Source of the DNA: Acanthacorydalis orientalis
Lineage: Eukaryota > Arthropoda > Insecta > Megaloptera > Corydalidae
Length of the DNA stretch: 64,000 nucleotides
Assembly (NCBI GenBank): GCA_034766995.1
Contig: CM068317.1
Span: 27,100,001 to 27,164,000, forward strand
Direction of reading: 5' to 3'
Shown in pieces: positions 53,271-64,000 of the stretch; within the stretch, counting starts at the first letter, position 1, and each line of letters starts with the position of its first letter. The notes under the pieces were generated by a model. The model saw only the letters and a program-made list of their open reading frames with translations. It was not told where the DNA came from and made no database searches. The position numbers and the translations under genes were made by a program.

Positions 53271-54870
53271 GACAGATTCTGAAGATTATAAACTTATTAT
53301 TGACATACACATGTCTGTTAATAACTGCATATAACATTAGTTAGTAAAAATAATTTTCTTTATCCATTATCTATTTTCCTCTATTCATTGATCCTTTAAA
53401 CTTACCGATTTCATTATAAATGTTTATCTCTCACTATTTTCCTTATAGCAGATTTTCTTACTAACTTTTAATTAATCTCCATTTTCTTATCTTTGCGTTT
53501 TTCAATTCACGAATATTTTTAATAAATATTGTTTTCACATCCTGTTTACAAACTTATATCAAATAAAATGTAGTATTTTTAATAATGTGTTCGTTTGAGA
53601 CATTATTCCATTCTTAATTATTTGTCATCTTATTTATCTATTATATTGTTACATATTATTCAGTGTTCAATCTTCATAGATCCAAATGCAGAGTTCGTAT
53701 CTGAGATACTTTGTATAATTTTCTTTATATTTTCACAAATAAATATATTATGTTAGCATATTAAACCGTCTTCTATTTTCCTGTTTCTAAATGTTTCATA
53801 ATAAATTCGTATCGATATTTGTTCACTTGCTTTGTACAAATAATTAAATGAATAGTTAGACATTCTACTTGCTACGAATAATACAAAAACTCTGTTAATT
53901 TTTCAGCCTTACAACAAAATAAAAAAAATGTGAAAACAAAACATTGAAAAATTCGAATACGATATTTTAACGACAACAAATGAAATAAATAAATATCCAC
54001 AGAAATATGTGATTTTTTTATTATGTTTCATTAATTACATATAACAAGTTTTGTTTTTATCAATTATCATATAATACACTTAAAATTTACACGTTGGCAT
54101 CTGTTCATGTACAGAATGAAACAATGAACTTGAGTTACACGTGATCGGTAAAAATCGAATCATGTAGCCGTCGAATGATATGAAAAATGTGCGAATTAAG
54201 AAGACACACCCACACATATATTTTTGTAAAATATCAATATTGATGGACATGGAGAGTTGAGTAGTCTTTTAGTTATAGAAAAATGGCTAAACTAGTCACT
54301 AGTACATGAAACTAAAACATAAAAAGAAAGTGAAGACACTTCTTGACACATTCATTGGAGTACATCGATTATTTCTGACATTTTGCTGATTTGCCACGTC
54401 ATTTCGATAACATAAGTATTCATATGTGCTTCCATGCATTTTTTTTAAACAAATATGTTAAATCTAATCTTATTTAAGAATATTATTTATTAGCTTATTT
54501 TTAGTTTGAGCTGAATTTCTGCATGTACGCCTCGACATTAATGTTACTATCATCTAAACGCGCATTAGTGTATCGAAATACACAAAAAATCACTTAATTA
54601 ATATTTTTTTATAAGTGATTTATTTATGAAACTTATTAATTTATTTGTAAACAACTTTTAGTTAAATTGATTGAAATTCATTTGTATAATCTCAATAGCT
54701 ACATCTTTTTTTATATAAAATTTATATAAAAATCTCATATAGATGCAGTAAGTGATGTTCATTTTATTAATAGAAAATACAAGAAAGTTCACCATCAATT
54801 TCAGCCAATTTTTAATATTAGTGGGAATCAATTAAATCTTCGTAAATAATTAATAAATCTAAAATAATTT

Positions 54871-54907
<37 letters not shown>

Positions 54908-55613
54908 TAAAGAAAATAATAGGAAATTTAAATCACAAATTAAAATCATTTCAATGTTTCGATAAGTTTTCAAAGAAGGTGCGCTCTATTTTATATTATT
55001 GTCTTCCTAGATTTACATTTATTTCAAAGGCCAGTTAGAGGATGTCTTCATGTGCACTCTAAAGCTCCGCTGGTTAAATTGCGAAAGTAGTATAGCTGGG
55101 GGCGACGAAAAATGTGTCACCTCTTAGCGAATACCTTGACCCAAGTGTCCTACAGTAAATTTGAGCTATGCGAATCGTGAACATCTGTGTTCACCATTTG
55201 TTCTAAAAGTAGCCCATGGATTCATCGGATATATAACAGATTTATTTCAAATGAATTATAAAAAATATTAATAACAATTAATACTTTATCCGATAATAAT
55301 ATTATTTTCGCTAAATCATTTAATAATAAAAAAATGAAACCCACAATATTCACACTTCATCGATTCTTAAATAACGTACCTGTTTAGAATTAATTTTATT
55401 TTTACTAAAAAAAAAATATAAATTCTATTTCTGACATCTTTTTAAAGATTTTTTTATTCTACAATATAATAAATTCATTTCCAATAATTTAATGTTTAAA
55501 TTTTCGATATAAATTCAACATCTGTACAACAGAAATCAAATTGATTAAAATTTATTATTTCTATTTTCAATTAATTCATTAACTTTAACAGTTTTCTAAT
55601 CAACGAGACTTTT

Positions 55614-55674
<61 letters not shown>

Positions 55675-56461
55675 GTTGTCGATGATAAATCAGCAAAATG
55701 TAAACGAAATGTAAACCTATGAAGTAGTCATTTTTTTAACGTTAGACAACTACTTTTTATAGATTTTAAACAATATAACAAATATAACATTTACAAATAT
55801 ATAATTTTCATTCTAAATTAAACGTTTAATATTTATGAGAAAACATTTTTTTTCGAATAAATAAATGCGAATGACCAAATGAAAAATCCGACATGGCTGC
55901 CGATATAAAATAAAAATGGATGAAAACATGAAATAGTTTGAGATCAAAAGTAATTAGAGTACTGTTCACATTATTAGTTTCAATAGTTTTTACATAGTCA
56001 AGATATCGAGTGTGATTTTTTTTATGTTTTTCACCATATATTGACTTAATGCATCACATTGAGAACGGGGTCATTTCTATATCCATTTTTTTTATGCTCT
56101 ACCTAACTAATGACATAAATTATCTGATATTTTGGCGGCTTTGTAAATTAGGCTCTAATTGTTATAAAGTTTAGTGTTAAAATGTAAGGTTATAATATTA
56201 TAACGTCATTATTGACTGTAAGAAAGTGAATATGGCATTATTTCATTTCGATCATTGTTTAAGTCTATATATTACAATATAAGTAAATTTATTTTCATAA
56301 TTATCATAATTTCAGCAGATTTTCAATTTTATTATTTGAAAACTTTGAGTCTGATTAAAATTACAAAAATTAATAAAAAATCTCTTCAAAATGTGATTGA
56401 AATTAAAATATGTATATATAGTATTTTATCTATGATGTATATTACATTCTATCTCTGTCTT

Positions 56462-56499
<38 letters not shown>

Positions 56500-57452
56500 A
56501 GAAGAGAGGAAGACAGAGACAAGGCGGTCTCAGAAAATATTTAAATTATTGCTATAATATACAAACATAATAAAACTTAATAAGCCTACAGAACTTTTTT
56601 TACAATCGTATTTTAGGCAAATTTAACAAGTTTTCTAATACTTAAAAGATCTGTATATCTCACCTTTCCACTTACTTATTTACTGATTAATTTTCTCAAG
56701 TAATAACAAAAATTTTGGTTGCACTTCTATAAATTTCTCTCATTTTAGATTCATAAATATCAGTTAAATGAACTTTTAATTCAAATTAATAACTCATTTA
56801 AAAAAAACAAATATATTAAAATTTCCATTTTTAATAGTTGATTATTAAAAAATGTAATAAGATAAATGACTATACTGACGTATTTGAAACTAATATATTT
56901 TTTAAATATGCATTCTTTTAGATACATTCGAAGAAGAGCTTATTTATTAAGTATACAATTAGTTACTAATTCAAAAATAATTAAAAATTATAAGTATTAT
57001 TTAATTACATTCTTCAAATCATAAATAATGGAACAAAACTGAACTAAATATCAAAAGGACTCTCTACAAAATAAATGACTTTTCTTCAACAGCAAATCCT
57101 TTTTATTACAATTATTATATTTTTATTATATTCTATGTTAATCATTCAAATGAATTAACTTTCAGACACATCACTTCTTTCTAAACAATTTAATTAAATT
57201 ATAACAATATAACCTTACATTCTTTATATCACATAAAATTAACAGCCAGTCTAATAAGAAATTTAAGTCAAGATTACTAAATACTAATTAATAGTGTACG
57301 TTTACTTTCTTCTATTTATATCAACTCAAACAGGTAAATACAATATAGGATACATGAAGTCTTATGTCAGTTGTATACATTAAGCACCAAGCAATTGAGT
57401 TAAATTAATTAAAATTTTGGAAAGATTGTAGTTGGTTACATGTATTTTTTTA

Positions 57453-57505
<53 letters not shown>

Positions 57506-58704
57506 TAATGTAAAATTTCTGTCATTTTCTTTTCTATTTTAGATATACATATGATTGACTTTAATATATTTGTATTTTTGTTTAAACAAAGATAAACCTT
57601 TCATTTCTGTAAACAAATTAACCGTCTGTATTATTGTTTTTTATATCCAATAAGATTGAATTTTAATATTTACTCGTCTTTCATTGTCAGAAAAACGACA
57701 GGATTTTTTCATTATCCATTCTTATTAAGTTAAATGTAAAATCTATATGATTGGAAGATTAAATACACCTAAGAAACTAGTTCAAAATAAGTATAGAAAA
57801 TATTAGAGTGATTATATTTATTTAGCATTGATTTACACACAGATATTATAATTGAGTGAAGAAAATAGAGCGATGGATATTTCTTTATATGAAAATATTA
57901 TTTTAGCTGCGTCTATAAGCACTTTTAGTTTATTCTACTTCAAAGAAGTTTTCATAGTGATCCAATCGAGGATATTTTCCAAGTTGGAAGCAAATATGTC
58001 AGTTTAGTTTAATATTTAAATATCTTTGAGTAACACTTAATAACATTTTTATATAGCAGAAGTATTTGATTCAATATTAATTTGTATTATTATAATATAG
58101 TTGAATATGTGTCAGCAAATTAAGAAAAAAAATGTTCGATTATGAAACAATTTCATGGCGGGGTTCAAAAATAAAAAGCGAGTCTTAATTTAAAAGCAGT
58201 AATGAATACGTCTACGAATTCGACTCTTTTCATTGAGAATGGCATTTCTACAGCATTTCATTGCGAGTTAATGTTGATTTCGACGAATACGAACTCCCTA
58301 TTCAAATATATGATAGAACAATTTTAATATATACATAATATTGAAATTTTATAGATTTATACCTAAATAATAATTATTAATAATGTTATTATTGTCTTCA
58401 TTTGGATCGCTATTCTTCATTATTACTACTACAATTGATTTCGATATTTTTAATAGCTGTAGGTACAATTTTGACGAACCTGATTTCTCGGTAGAAAGTT
58501 TTTCAATCATAAAATTCAATTCACACTTCTACTTAAGGATGATAGAAACATGTAGGTCGATCGATGTAGCAGTAAATAAGAACAGTGGTACAAAGAAATG
58601 CAACAATAGCAATGGATTCGTTGGTAAAAAAAAAACACAATATAATTATTATAATAATCAAAAAATAAGATTTTTAGAAAAAAGCCATTCCACTTATAAA
58701 AACT

Positions 58705-58736
<32 letters not shown>
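53271..58736. other. Intergenic, no gene seen
   Basis: TA tracts lie at about 54875-54902, 55617-55671, 56462-56500 (TA then GA), 57458-57501 and 58709-58736. A GC-richer segment at 55020-55230 has many stops in all frames and no recognised origin. The 107-codon frame at 58383-58706 shows no family features. Confidence 0.5.
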
Positions 58737-58738
<2 letters not shown>

Positions 58739-61065
58739 CATCCTTCGATTTACACTGTCCTCGACTTACACTATTTCGCTTTACACGGTTTCTGTTTTGT
58801 CGAATTTTTTTTTTAAAATAAAATGTACAAATATATTGTGTTACGCACAGCTGACAATTAATCTGGACACAAACAGTGACGACAGATTCGTCGTTTATAT
58901 ATTATTCATATTTGATAGATTCGTAGAATTACGTCATTATTAGAAGCACCCCTCCCCTCATGTGAGTTTAGCCTTAGTCTCTCGTAGGCTTAGTCTTGTT
59001 TGTTGACCACTCGGTACTAGATTTAAGCAGCAGATACATTATTATTATTTTGCTACTAATACATAGAAATAAATAATTAGAGATACTTCACATTATCAAG
59101 ATGTATATCGTTAAAATATTTATTCTTTTCGCCCATAACTATGTTTTTTTTAGAACTAGACATCAAAAAAAAACTGAAAAAAGCAATTTCTCTAGATTCA
59201 AAGATTTAGATATTGGACCGACTTCAAAATGGACAGGACTCGTATGAAATTGTAAACTTTTTTAATCGAAATTAAGCAACGGTTAGGACGATTAAAAAAA
59301 ATCAAGAAAAAATGCGAGCAAGTATAACATCAGTATTTTTTATGAGTGCAAAACATACAACATGCACGCGTAACACAAACATAGAAACGATGGAAAAAGT
59401 TCTAATGATTTGGATAAAGGATAATAACCAAAAAGGATTACCTATTATAGACAGTTATACTATACAACAAAAGGTATAAGAATTGTCAATCACATCAAGA
59501 TTAGAAATCAACCATCAAACCGTCATAAAGTTAATAGGTCGAATTTTTAGCAAACAAAGAATGGCTTGACAAATTAGAAAGCGGATTTTTTGCATAATAT
59601 CAAAATGAAAGGCTAAAGTGAATCAGGTAACGTGAAAGCTACAGAATAATATCTCCCGAAATTAGCTAAAGTAACTGAATAAGGCTCTTATTCTTTTGAA
59701 CAAAATTTTAATACTGACGAAATGGGTCTCTTTTGGAAGAAAATGCCAACGAGAACTTTTGTGTCCAGGACAGAAAAAACGGTCGGTGGATTTGAAGCGT
59801 TTAAAGATCAAATTAGATTATTGCTATGCAGTAACGCATCAGGTGACTTTTATGAAGCCCTTATTGATAAACCATACACTAAATCCACGTGCAATGAAAG
59901 GATAGAATAAAAGTAGTCTGTCAGTTTATTGCGTACAGATAAAAAATCATGGATGACTGCAACATTAATCAGACAATCCATTGGTTTTACGAACACGTTG
60001 TTCCTGAAGCTGAACTATACACGAAAAAAAATAATCTTGACTTCAAAATATTGCTACTGATTGATAATGAACCAGCGCACCCCTGTGATTTAGAATATTC
60101 AGGTGTTAAGTTGTGTTCTTTCCACCTAACACAACATCATTGATCCAACCACTAGATCAAGTAATCATTTATACGTTTAAGGCAAATCATATTAAATATA
60201 CTTTTAAAAAAAATATTAGATAATATGGAGGCAAATAACACTCTTATGTTTAACCAAGTTTGAAAAAAACGTCAGCATTCTCGATCGTCTGAAAATAATC
60301 GCATTGGTAATTACTGAAATTAAGAGATCCACTTTCAATCCGCGCCGGAAAGCACTTTTCCTGGAATAGTTTCAAGTTATAATAACAACGAATCGAGAGA
60401 AACTCATTACTCAGACATTGCACTTTCAGTGGGTGATGAGCGATTGAATGATTTAGCTGTCGGTGAAATTAATTAATTGTTAGAATAACGAGAGTTGAAT
60501 GAATAAGAGTTGGTTGAAATGGCCACCTTAATTCCAAATGACATCGAAAGCGATATTGAAACCTTTGATCCAATTTCAACGATCACTGCAAAAACTATAA
60601 AATATGAACAGTAAATGGCAAAAAATATGAAAACGTATTTCCTTAATAATAATACAGGTATGGATAGCGGTTAAGACAATGATACGAACGAGAAATTAGA
60701 CAATGCGTGGCCAGGTGCGAAGAAATTTACAAGAATCTTAAAAAAGATAGACAAACACAGATTACCGAGTTCTTGATGCAGCAGACGGAACATAACTTTA
60801 AAGAAAATGATATTGAAAGCAGCAGTAGTGATGACTTTCAGCCAATAAGAAAAAGAAGACAACTGTTTTAATACTGTCTAGTGAGAGCGGCAGTGGATTG
60901 ATTTTTTTTATCTGTGTTGTATAATAAGTTTGAATAAATGTTTAGATGTATTTCTTTAATTTGTCTAAAGAAGAACCTATCCCTCTCTGTTCCATAAATC
61001 TGTTGGTCTCGATTGACACGCTTATTTTACGGAACCTATCGACCGTGTAAATCGATGGATAGGTG
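58737..61065 (+). mobile_element. Tigger/pogo-type transposon, near full length, inactive
   Basis: The left end CCCATCCTTCGATTTACACT and the right end, inverse of CACCTATCCATCGATTTACA, form imperfect inverted repeats of about 25 bp. Each sits next to TA inside TA-rich sequence. The 2.33-kb length is about that of an intact Tigger. The interior encodes a transposase broken by several stops and frameshifts. Confidence 0.88.
59155..60871 (+). pseudogene. Tigger/jerky-type transposase, disrupted
   Basis: The N-terminal helix-turn-helix (KKKLKKAISLDSKI, stop, ILDRLQNGQDSYEIVNFFN) is followed by ATVRTIKKNQEKMRASITS and METMEKVLMIWIKDNNQKGL-like linker sequence, the CENP-B-type DNA-binding unit. 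The DDE domain follows: SFEQNFNTDEMGLFWKKMPT with the first Asp, VGGFEAFKDQIRLLLCSNAS, FKILLLIDNEPAHP with the second Asp, and, one frame over, TSLIQPLDQVIIYTFKAN with the third. The C-terminus ends SSSSDDFQPIRKRRQLF. At least five stops or shifts are visible. Confidence 0.88.
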
Positions 61066-61703
61066 TATATATACATATAAATGATAACAAATGCCAATTT
61101 AAAATAATTTAGTGCACTCAATCAAAATGTCTAGACAAATCTTTTTGTAATATCGTGTACAAATTTTATCTAACTTCTTGAAAAATAATTTAGTTCCTTT
61201 TTAATAAATTTTCAGATTTATCAGTGAAATAAAATTAAAGTGCACAAATGCTGGAAATCTAATTAATTAAATATTGTGGGCCATAATAGTACTCATATCA
61301 AGTACAGACTGAAAATTCAACAATAACGTATAAAATTTTATTTAATCAATTAAAGGTATAATATTTTAACTAAATAAACTTTGTACTTTTTACCGCAAAA
61401 AGCATTTTTTTTTAATTTTAATGCCGAAAGAGACCAAAAAAAACACATAACTAACAAATAATCTCTATCTGAACCGTGATATATTTGTACGCATTATATA
61501 TAGTGGGAAAATGTTTAACAGAAATTTTAATATTTCATGCACTTAAGAATTTTTTATAATAAAAAGTTAGTAGATGATTAGTATAGTGGATGCGGTACAT
61601 AAATAATAAAATGCGGTCTTTTGTAAAAAAAAATACGTATATATGCCCATAGGAATTATGAATATATTGTATGTATGTATTTATGTATATATATATATAT
61701 ATA
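61066..61703. other. Intergenic, no gene seen
   Basis: AT-rich. A short TA tract at about 61686-61703 abuts the next mariner. Confidence 0.5.
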
Positions 61704-62521
61704 CGTGGGTCGTTTGATAAGTTTGGTAATTTCTATGACATAGCGCCACCATTCATTTGGTAACGTCACGGCTATCAAGTGTCACCTTTCAAGCAAGCAT
61801 AAGCGAAATTTTAGCCAGAAGCGACGCGTTGTTCACGTTCTACAGATATTTGAAGCGAGCATTGTAGCAGTTGCCGCAAAAATTGAAAAAAAAATGAGTA
61901 GGCCTTCTTGCGTTGATTTGCCACCGTGGATGAAACATGGATTCACTGCTGCACATTTAAGTCAAAGTAACAACCAAAGCAGTGGATAAAGACTGGTGAA
62001 AGCGTGCCGAAGAAAGCGAAGACCGTTTTATCGACTAGAAAGGTGACGGCCACTGTTTTTTGGAATTTTCAACGAATCATCCGGATCGACTACTTAATGG
62101 AGGGAAAAACGATAACAGGTGCCTATTATGCAACATTATTGGGTCGTTCGAAAGAAGAGCTGAAACAACAATGGCCACGATTGGCCTACAAAAAAGTGTT
62201 CTTTCATCAGGACAACGCGCCGTCCCAAAAATCGACCGTCGCAATGGCAAAACTGCACGAATTAGGCTTCGAATTGATTTCTCATCCACCCTACTCCTCG
62301 GACTCGGTTCCGTGCAACTTCTTCTTCTTCCCAAACTTGAAAATTTGGCTCGGTGGGAAGAAATTCTCGACGAATGAGGATGTCATCGCGGCCGTCAGTG
62401 CGTATTTTGCAGACTCGCTGGACCAAGTGTATAGTCCACAATGGAGACTATGTTGAGAAATAAAATCGATTTTTTCCAAGAAACGGTGTTTAACTTGCTT
62501 TTTACCATGCTTATCAAACGA

Positions 62522-62527
<6 letters not shown>
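61704..62527 (+). mobile_element. Internally deleted mariner (about 824 bp)
   Basis: The left end CGTGGGTCGTTTGATAAGTT and the right end, inverse of TGCGGGTCGTTTGATAAGCA, lie next to TA, with (TA)n tracts on both sides. The transposase lacks its DNA-binding region but keeps most of the catalytic part. GC content stands far above the flanks. Confidence 0.9.
61900..62456 (+). pseudogene. Mariner transposase, N-terminus deleted, third catalytic Asp replaced
   Basis: The readable part begins around 61915 with DFATVDETWIHCCTFKSK (first catalytic Asp), then a stop and QWIKTGESVPKKAKTVLS. The frame stays open from 62004 to the stop at 62454-62456: ATVFWNFQRIIRIDYLMEGK, TITGAYYATLL, FFHQDNAPSQ (second Asp) and HPPYSSDSVPCNFFFFP. 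In the last motif the position 35 residues after the second Asp, where mariners have Asp, is Asn (CNFFFF). The C-terminal end is also truncated after AYFADSLDQVYS. The copy is therefore inactive for three independent reasons. Confidence 0.9.
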
Positions 62528-62574
<47 letters not shown>

Positions 62575-62899
62575 GATTACTTTAAGAATAAAATAGTTTT
62601 ATTAACTTTATTGATTTAAGTATGTATTTGCGATTGCTTATAATTATCAAGAGGTTTTTCATATTTTATACGTATATATTTGAACTCCTGACCCTGATTA
62701 GCAATGTTTTATTAAATGAAATAATTAACAAGAATTTGAAGTGTCTAATAGGCAATAAATAGAGACAATACCAACGGACGATAACAGACAATAATTAATT
62801 TATAGACAGTGATTTTGCCTTTTCATGGAGTTGAAAGAAAGGCGGTAACAAAGACTGTTTTTATTACAAAATAAAACCTTATTCACATTAATTTCAGCA

Positions 62900-62912
62900 T
62901 ATATTATATATA

Positions 62913-62950
<38 letters not shown>

Positions 62951-62971
62951 TGCTAAAACAATATATATAAT

Positions 62972-63026
<55 letters not shown>

Positions 63027-63044
63027 TAAAACAATATATATAAT

Positions 63045-63101
<57 letters not shown>
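62900..63101. repeat. Compound TA satellite with a repeated 25-bp spacer
   Basis: Three TA tracts are separated by two copies of TGCTAAAACAATATATATAA followed by TAACA, at about 62951 and 63025, giving a tandem unit of about 74 bp. Confidence 0.9.
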
Positions 63102-63103
<2 letters not shown>

Positions 63104-64000
63104 GCACTTCAAGATAAAGTCGGGCGGCTAATGACCTTATCTGTCGACTCGCCTCTAAACCTGAAATATTCATCCACCTATCAAGATAAAAGAAAAATAC
63201 TACAAATAGTTATTTAACGAAATTTCAACTAATTTTTTTTTAAACTAATCACATTTCTAAAACAAAAAAATCATGTGTACTGTGCTTTTAATATAAATAA
63301 GTAAACATGAATCATACAATTTGCCTATTTCTGATATATACTGCAACACAATTAGGTCGATTTCTTGACATAGTTTCTTTTGCATTGATTTATATCACAA
63401 TATGAATGTAACTTATTAAAAGTTTTACAAACTCGTGTAGAATCACTGTGTAAACGAAAATTTATCGAACTTTCGAAACACAGTTCTCATCAAAATGCAT
63501 AATTAAAAGATGAGTTCGTAGAGAGCTTGATGAGGACAATTATTTCCCTCTATTACATAAATTTCTGTAACTTTTAATTATTTAGATTGACATGATAGAT
63601 AGACATTTGGGATTTAAGAGCGCGTCGACAGCTAAGATCATGAGCGCCCGTTGTTTTTGAAAAAAAGGACATAATTAATTGAATTAAAAGTCTCTGTTTT
63701 AATATTGTGTAAATAATAACGAACTTGGAAAAGTAACAATTGAAGTTTAATATAAAAATTATTCTAAAAATAACCTTGAAACCATTTTTATATACGCTTT
63801 ATATATATATATATATATATATTACACATATCCAAAATATAACTTATTTGAACTAGCTTCGAAAGGCAACAGTAAATATTATTAATCCCTGTGTATCCAT
63901 ACATAAATCTATCATTAACATCTCACTTCATTTCATTTCGAACAAAATGAACTATAAGTAACTTCGAACATATGAAAAAATAATTTTTGCATTAACATTT
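63102..64000. other. Intergenic, no gene seen
   Basis: Apart from a TA tract at about 63799-63821 and a short GC-richer segment after 63110, nothing is recognised. Confidence 0.5.

Noticed and set aside
55943..56090. Possible terminal region of a Tc1-like element (AGATCAAAAGTAATTAGAGT)
   Set aside because: Superficially like some Tc1 ends, but there is no inverted partner and no transposase remains.
62077..62479. ORFs antisense or out of frame to the mariner transposase
   Set aside because: The plus-strand frame gives clear mariner motifs. The others arise from its higher GC content.

Overview
The window is AT-rich nuclear DNA from an insect. No prokaryotic features are present. The two genes I can call have spliceosomal introns with GT-AG borders, one of them encodes the animal piRNA-pathway protein Papi/TDRKH, and nearly every mobile element belongs to a DNA-transposon family common in insects. 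The very low GC content, long (TA)n tracts and many mariner families would suit a hymenopteran, but that is inference.

Layout. 1-30180 is almost all intergenic, broken up by long (TA)n, (TG)n and (GA)n tracts and by transposon remains: a piggyBac-type end (2130), a perfect 117-bp tandem duplication (6076), a Tc1-like element with long repeat-bearing ends (6487-7678), a short THAP-coding element (9221-9720), a mariner tail (10171), a piggyBac transposase C-terminus (14340), a mariner carrying a TTAA-type insertion (18458-19715), an RTE-like retroposon tail (22371) and an internally deleted Tc1/mariner relative (22839). 30181-33338 is a tandem array of a roughly 720-770 bp unit, followed directly by an intact unrecognised 111-codon ORF on the minus strand (33390-33725). 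34242-35990 holds two different mariners lying almost end to end.

The main gene is papi at 36665-39232 (+): three coding exons, 684 residues, with an N-terminal membrane anchor, two KH domains, an extended Tudor domain and a charged tail. Downstream are a hAT MITE (41517-41874), a TTAA-flanked element between two 63-bp direct repeats (42478-43179), an internally deleted mariner with an intact 3' reading frame (44600-45541) and a possible non-coding first exon near 46780-46990. The second gene (48873-49836, +) is a two-exon gene for an 86-residue secreted His/Tyr/Pro-rich peptide, with a TATA box and a poly(A) signal. The rest (49840-64000) is intergenic DNA with two facing mariner fragments (52763-53270), a nearly full-length but broken Tigger/pogo element (58737-61065) and another deleted mariner (61704-62527).

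The two genes show no functional link. The general theme is a transposon-rich region in which most DNA transposons keep their ends but have lost different internal parts, often next to (TA)n tracts. I found no bacterial-style system, CRISPR array, tRNA or rRNA.
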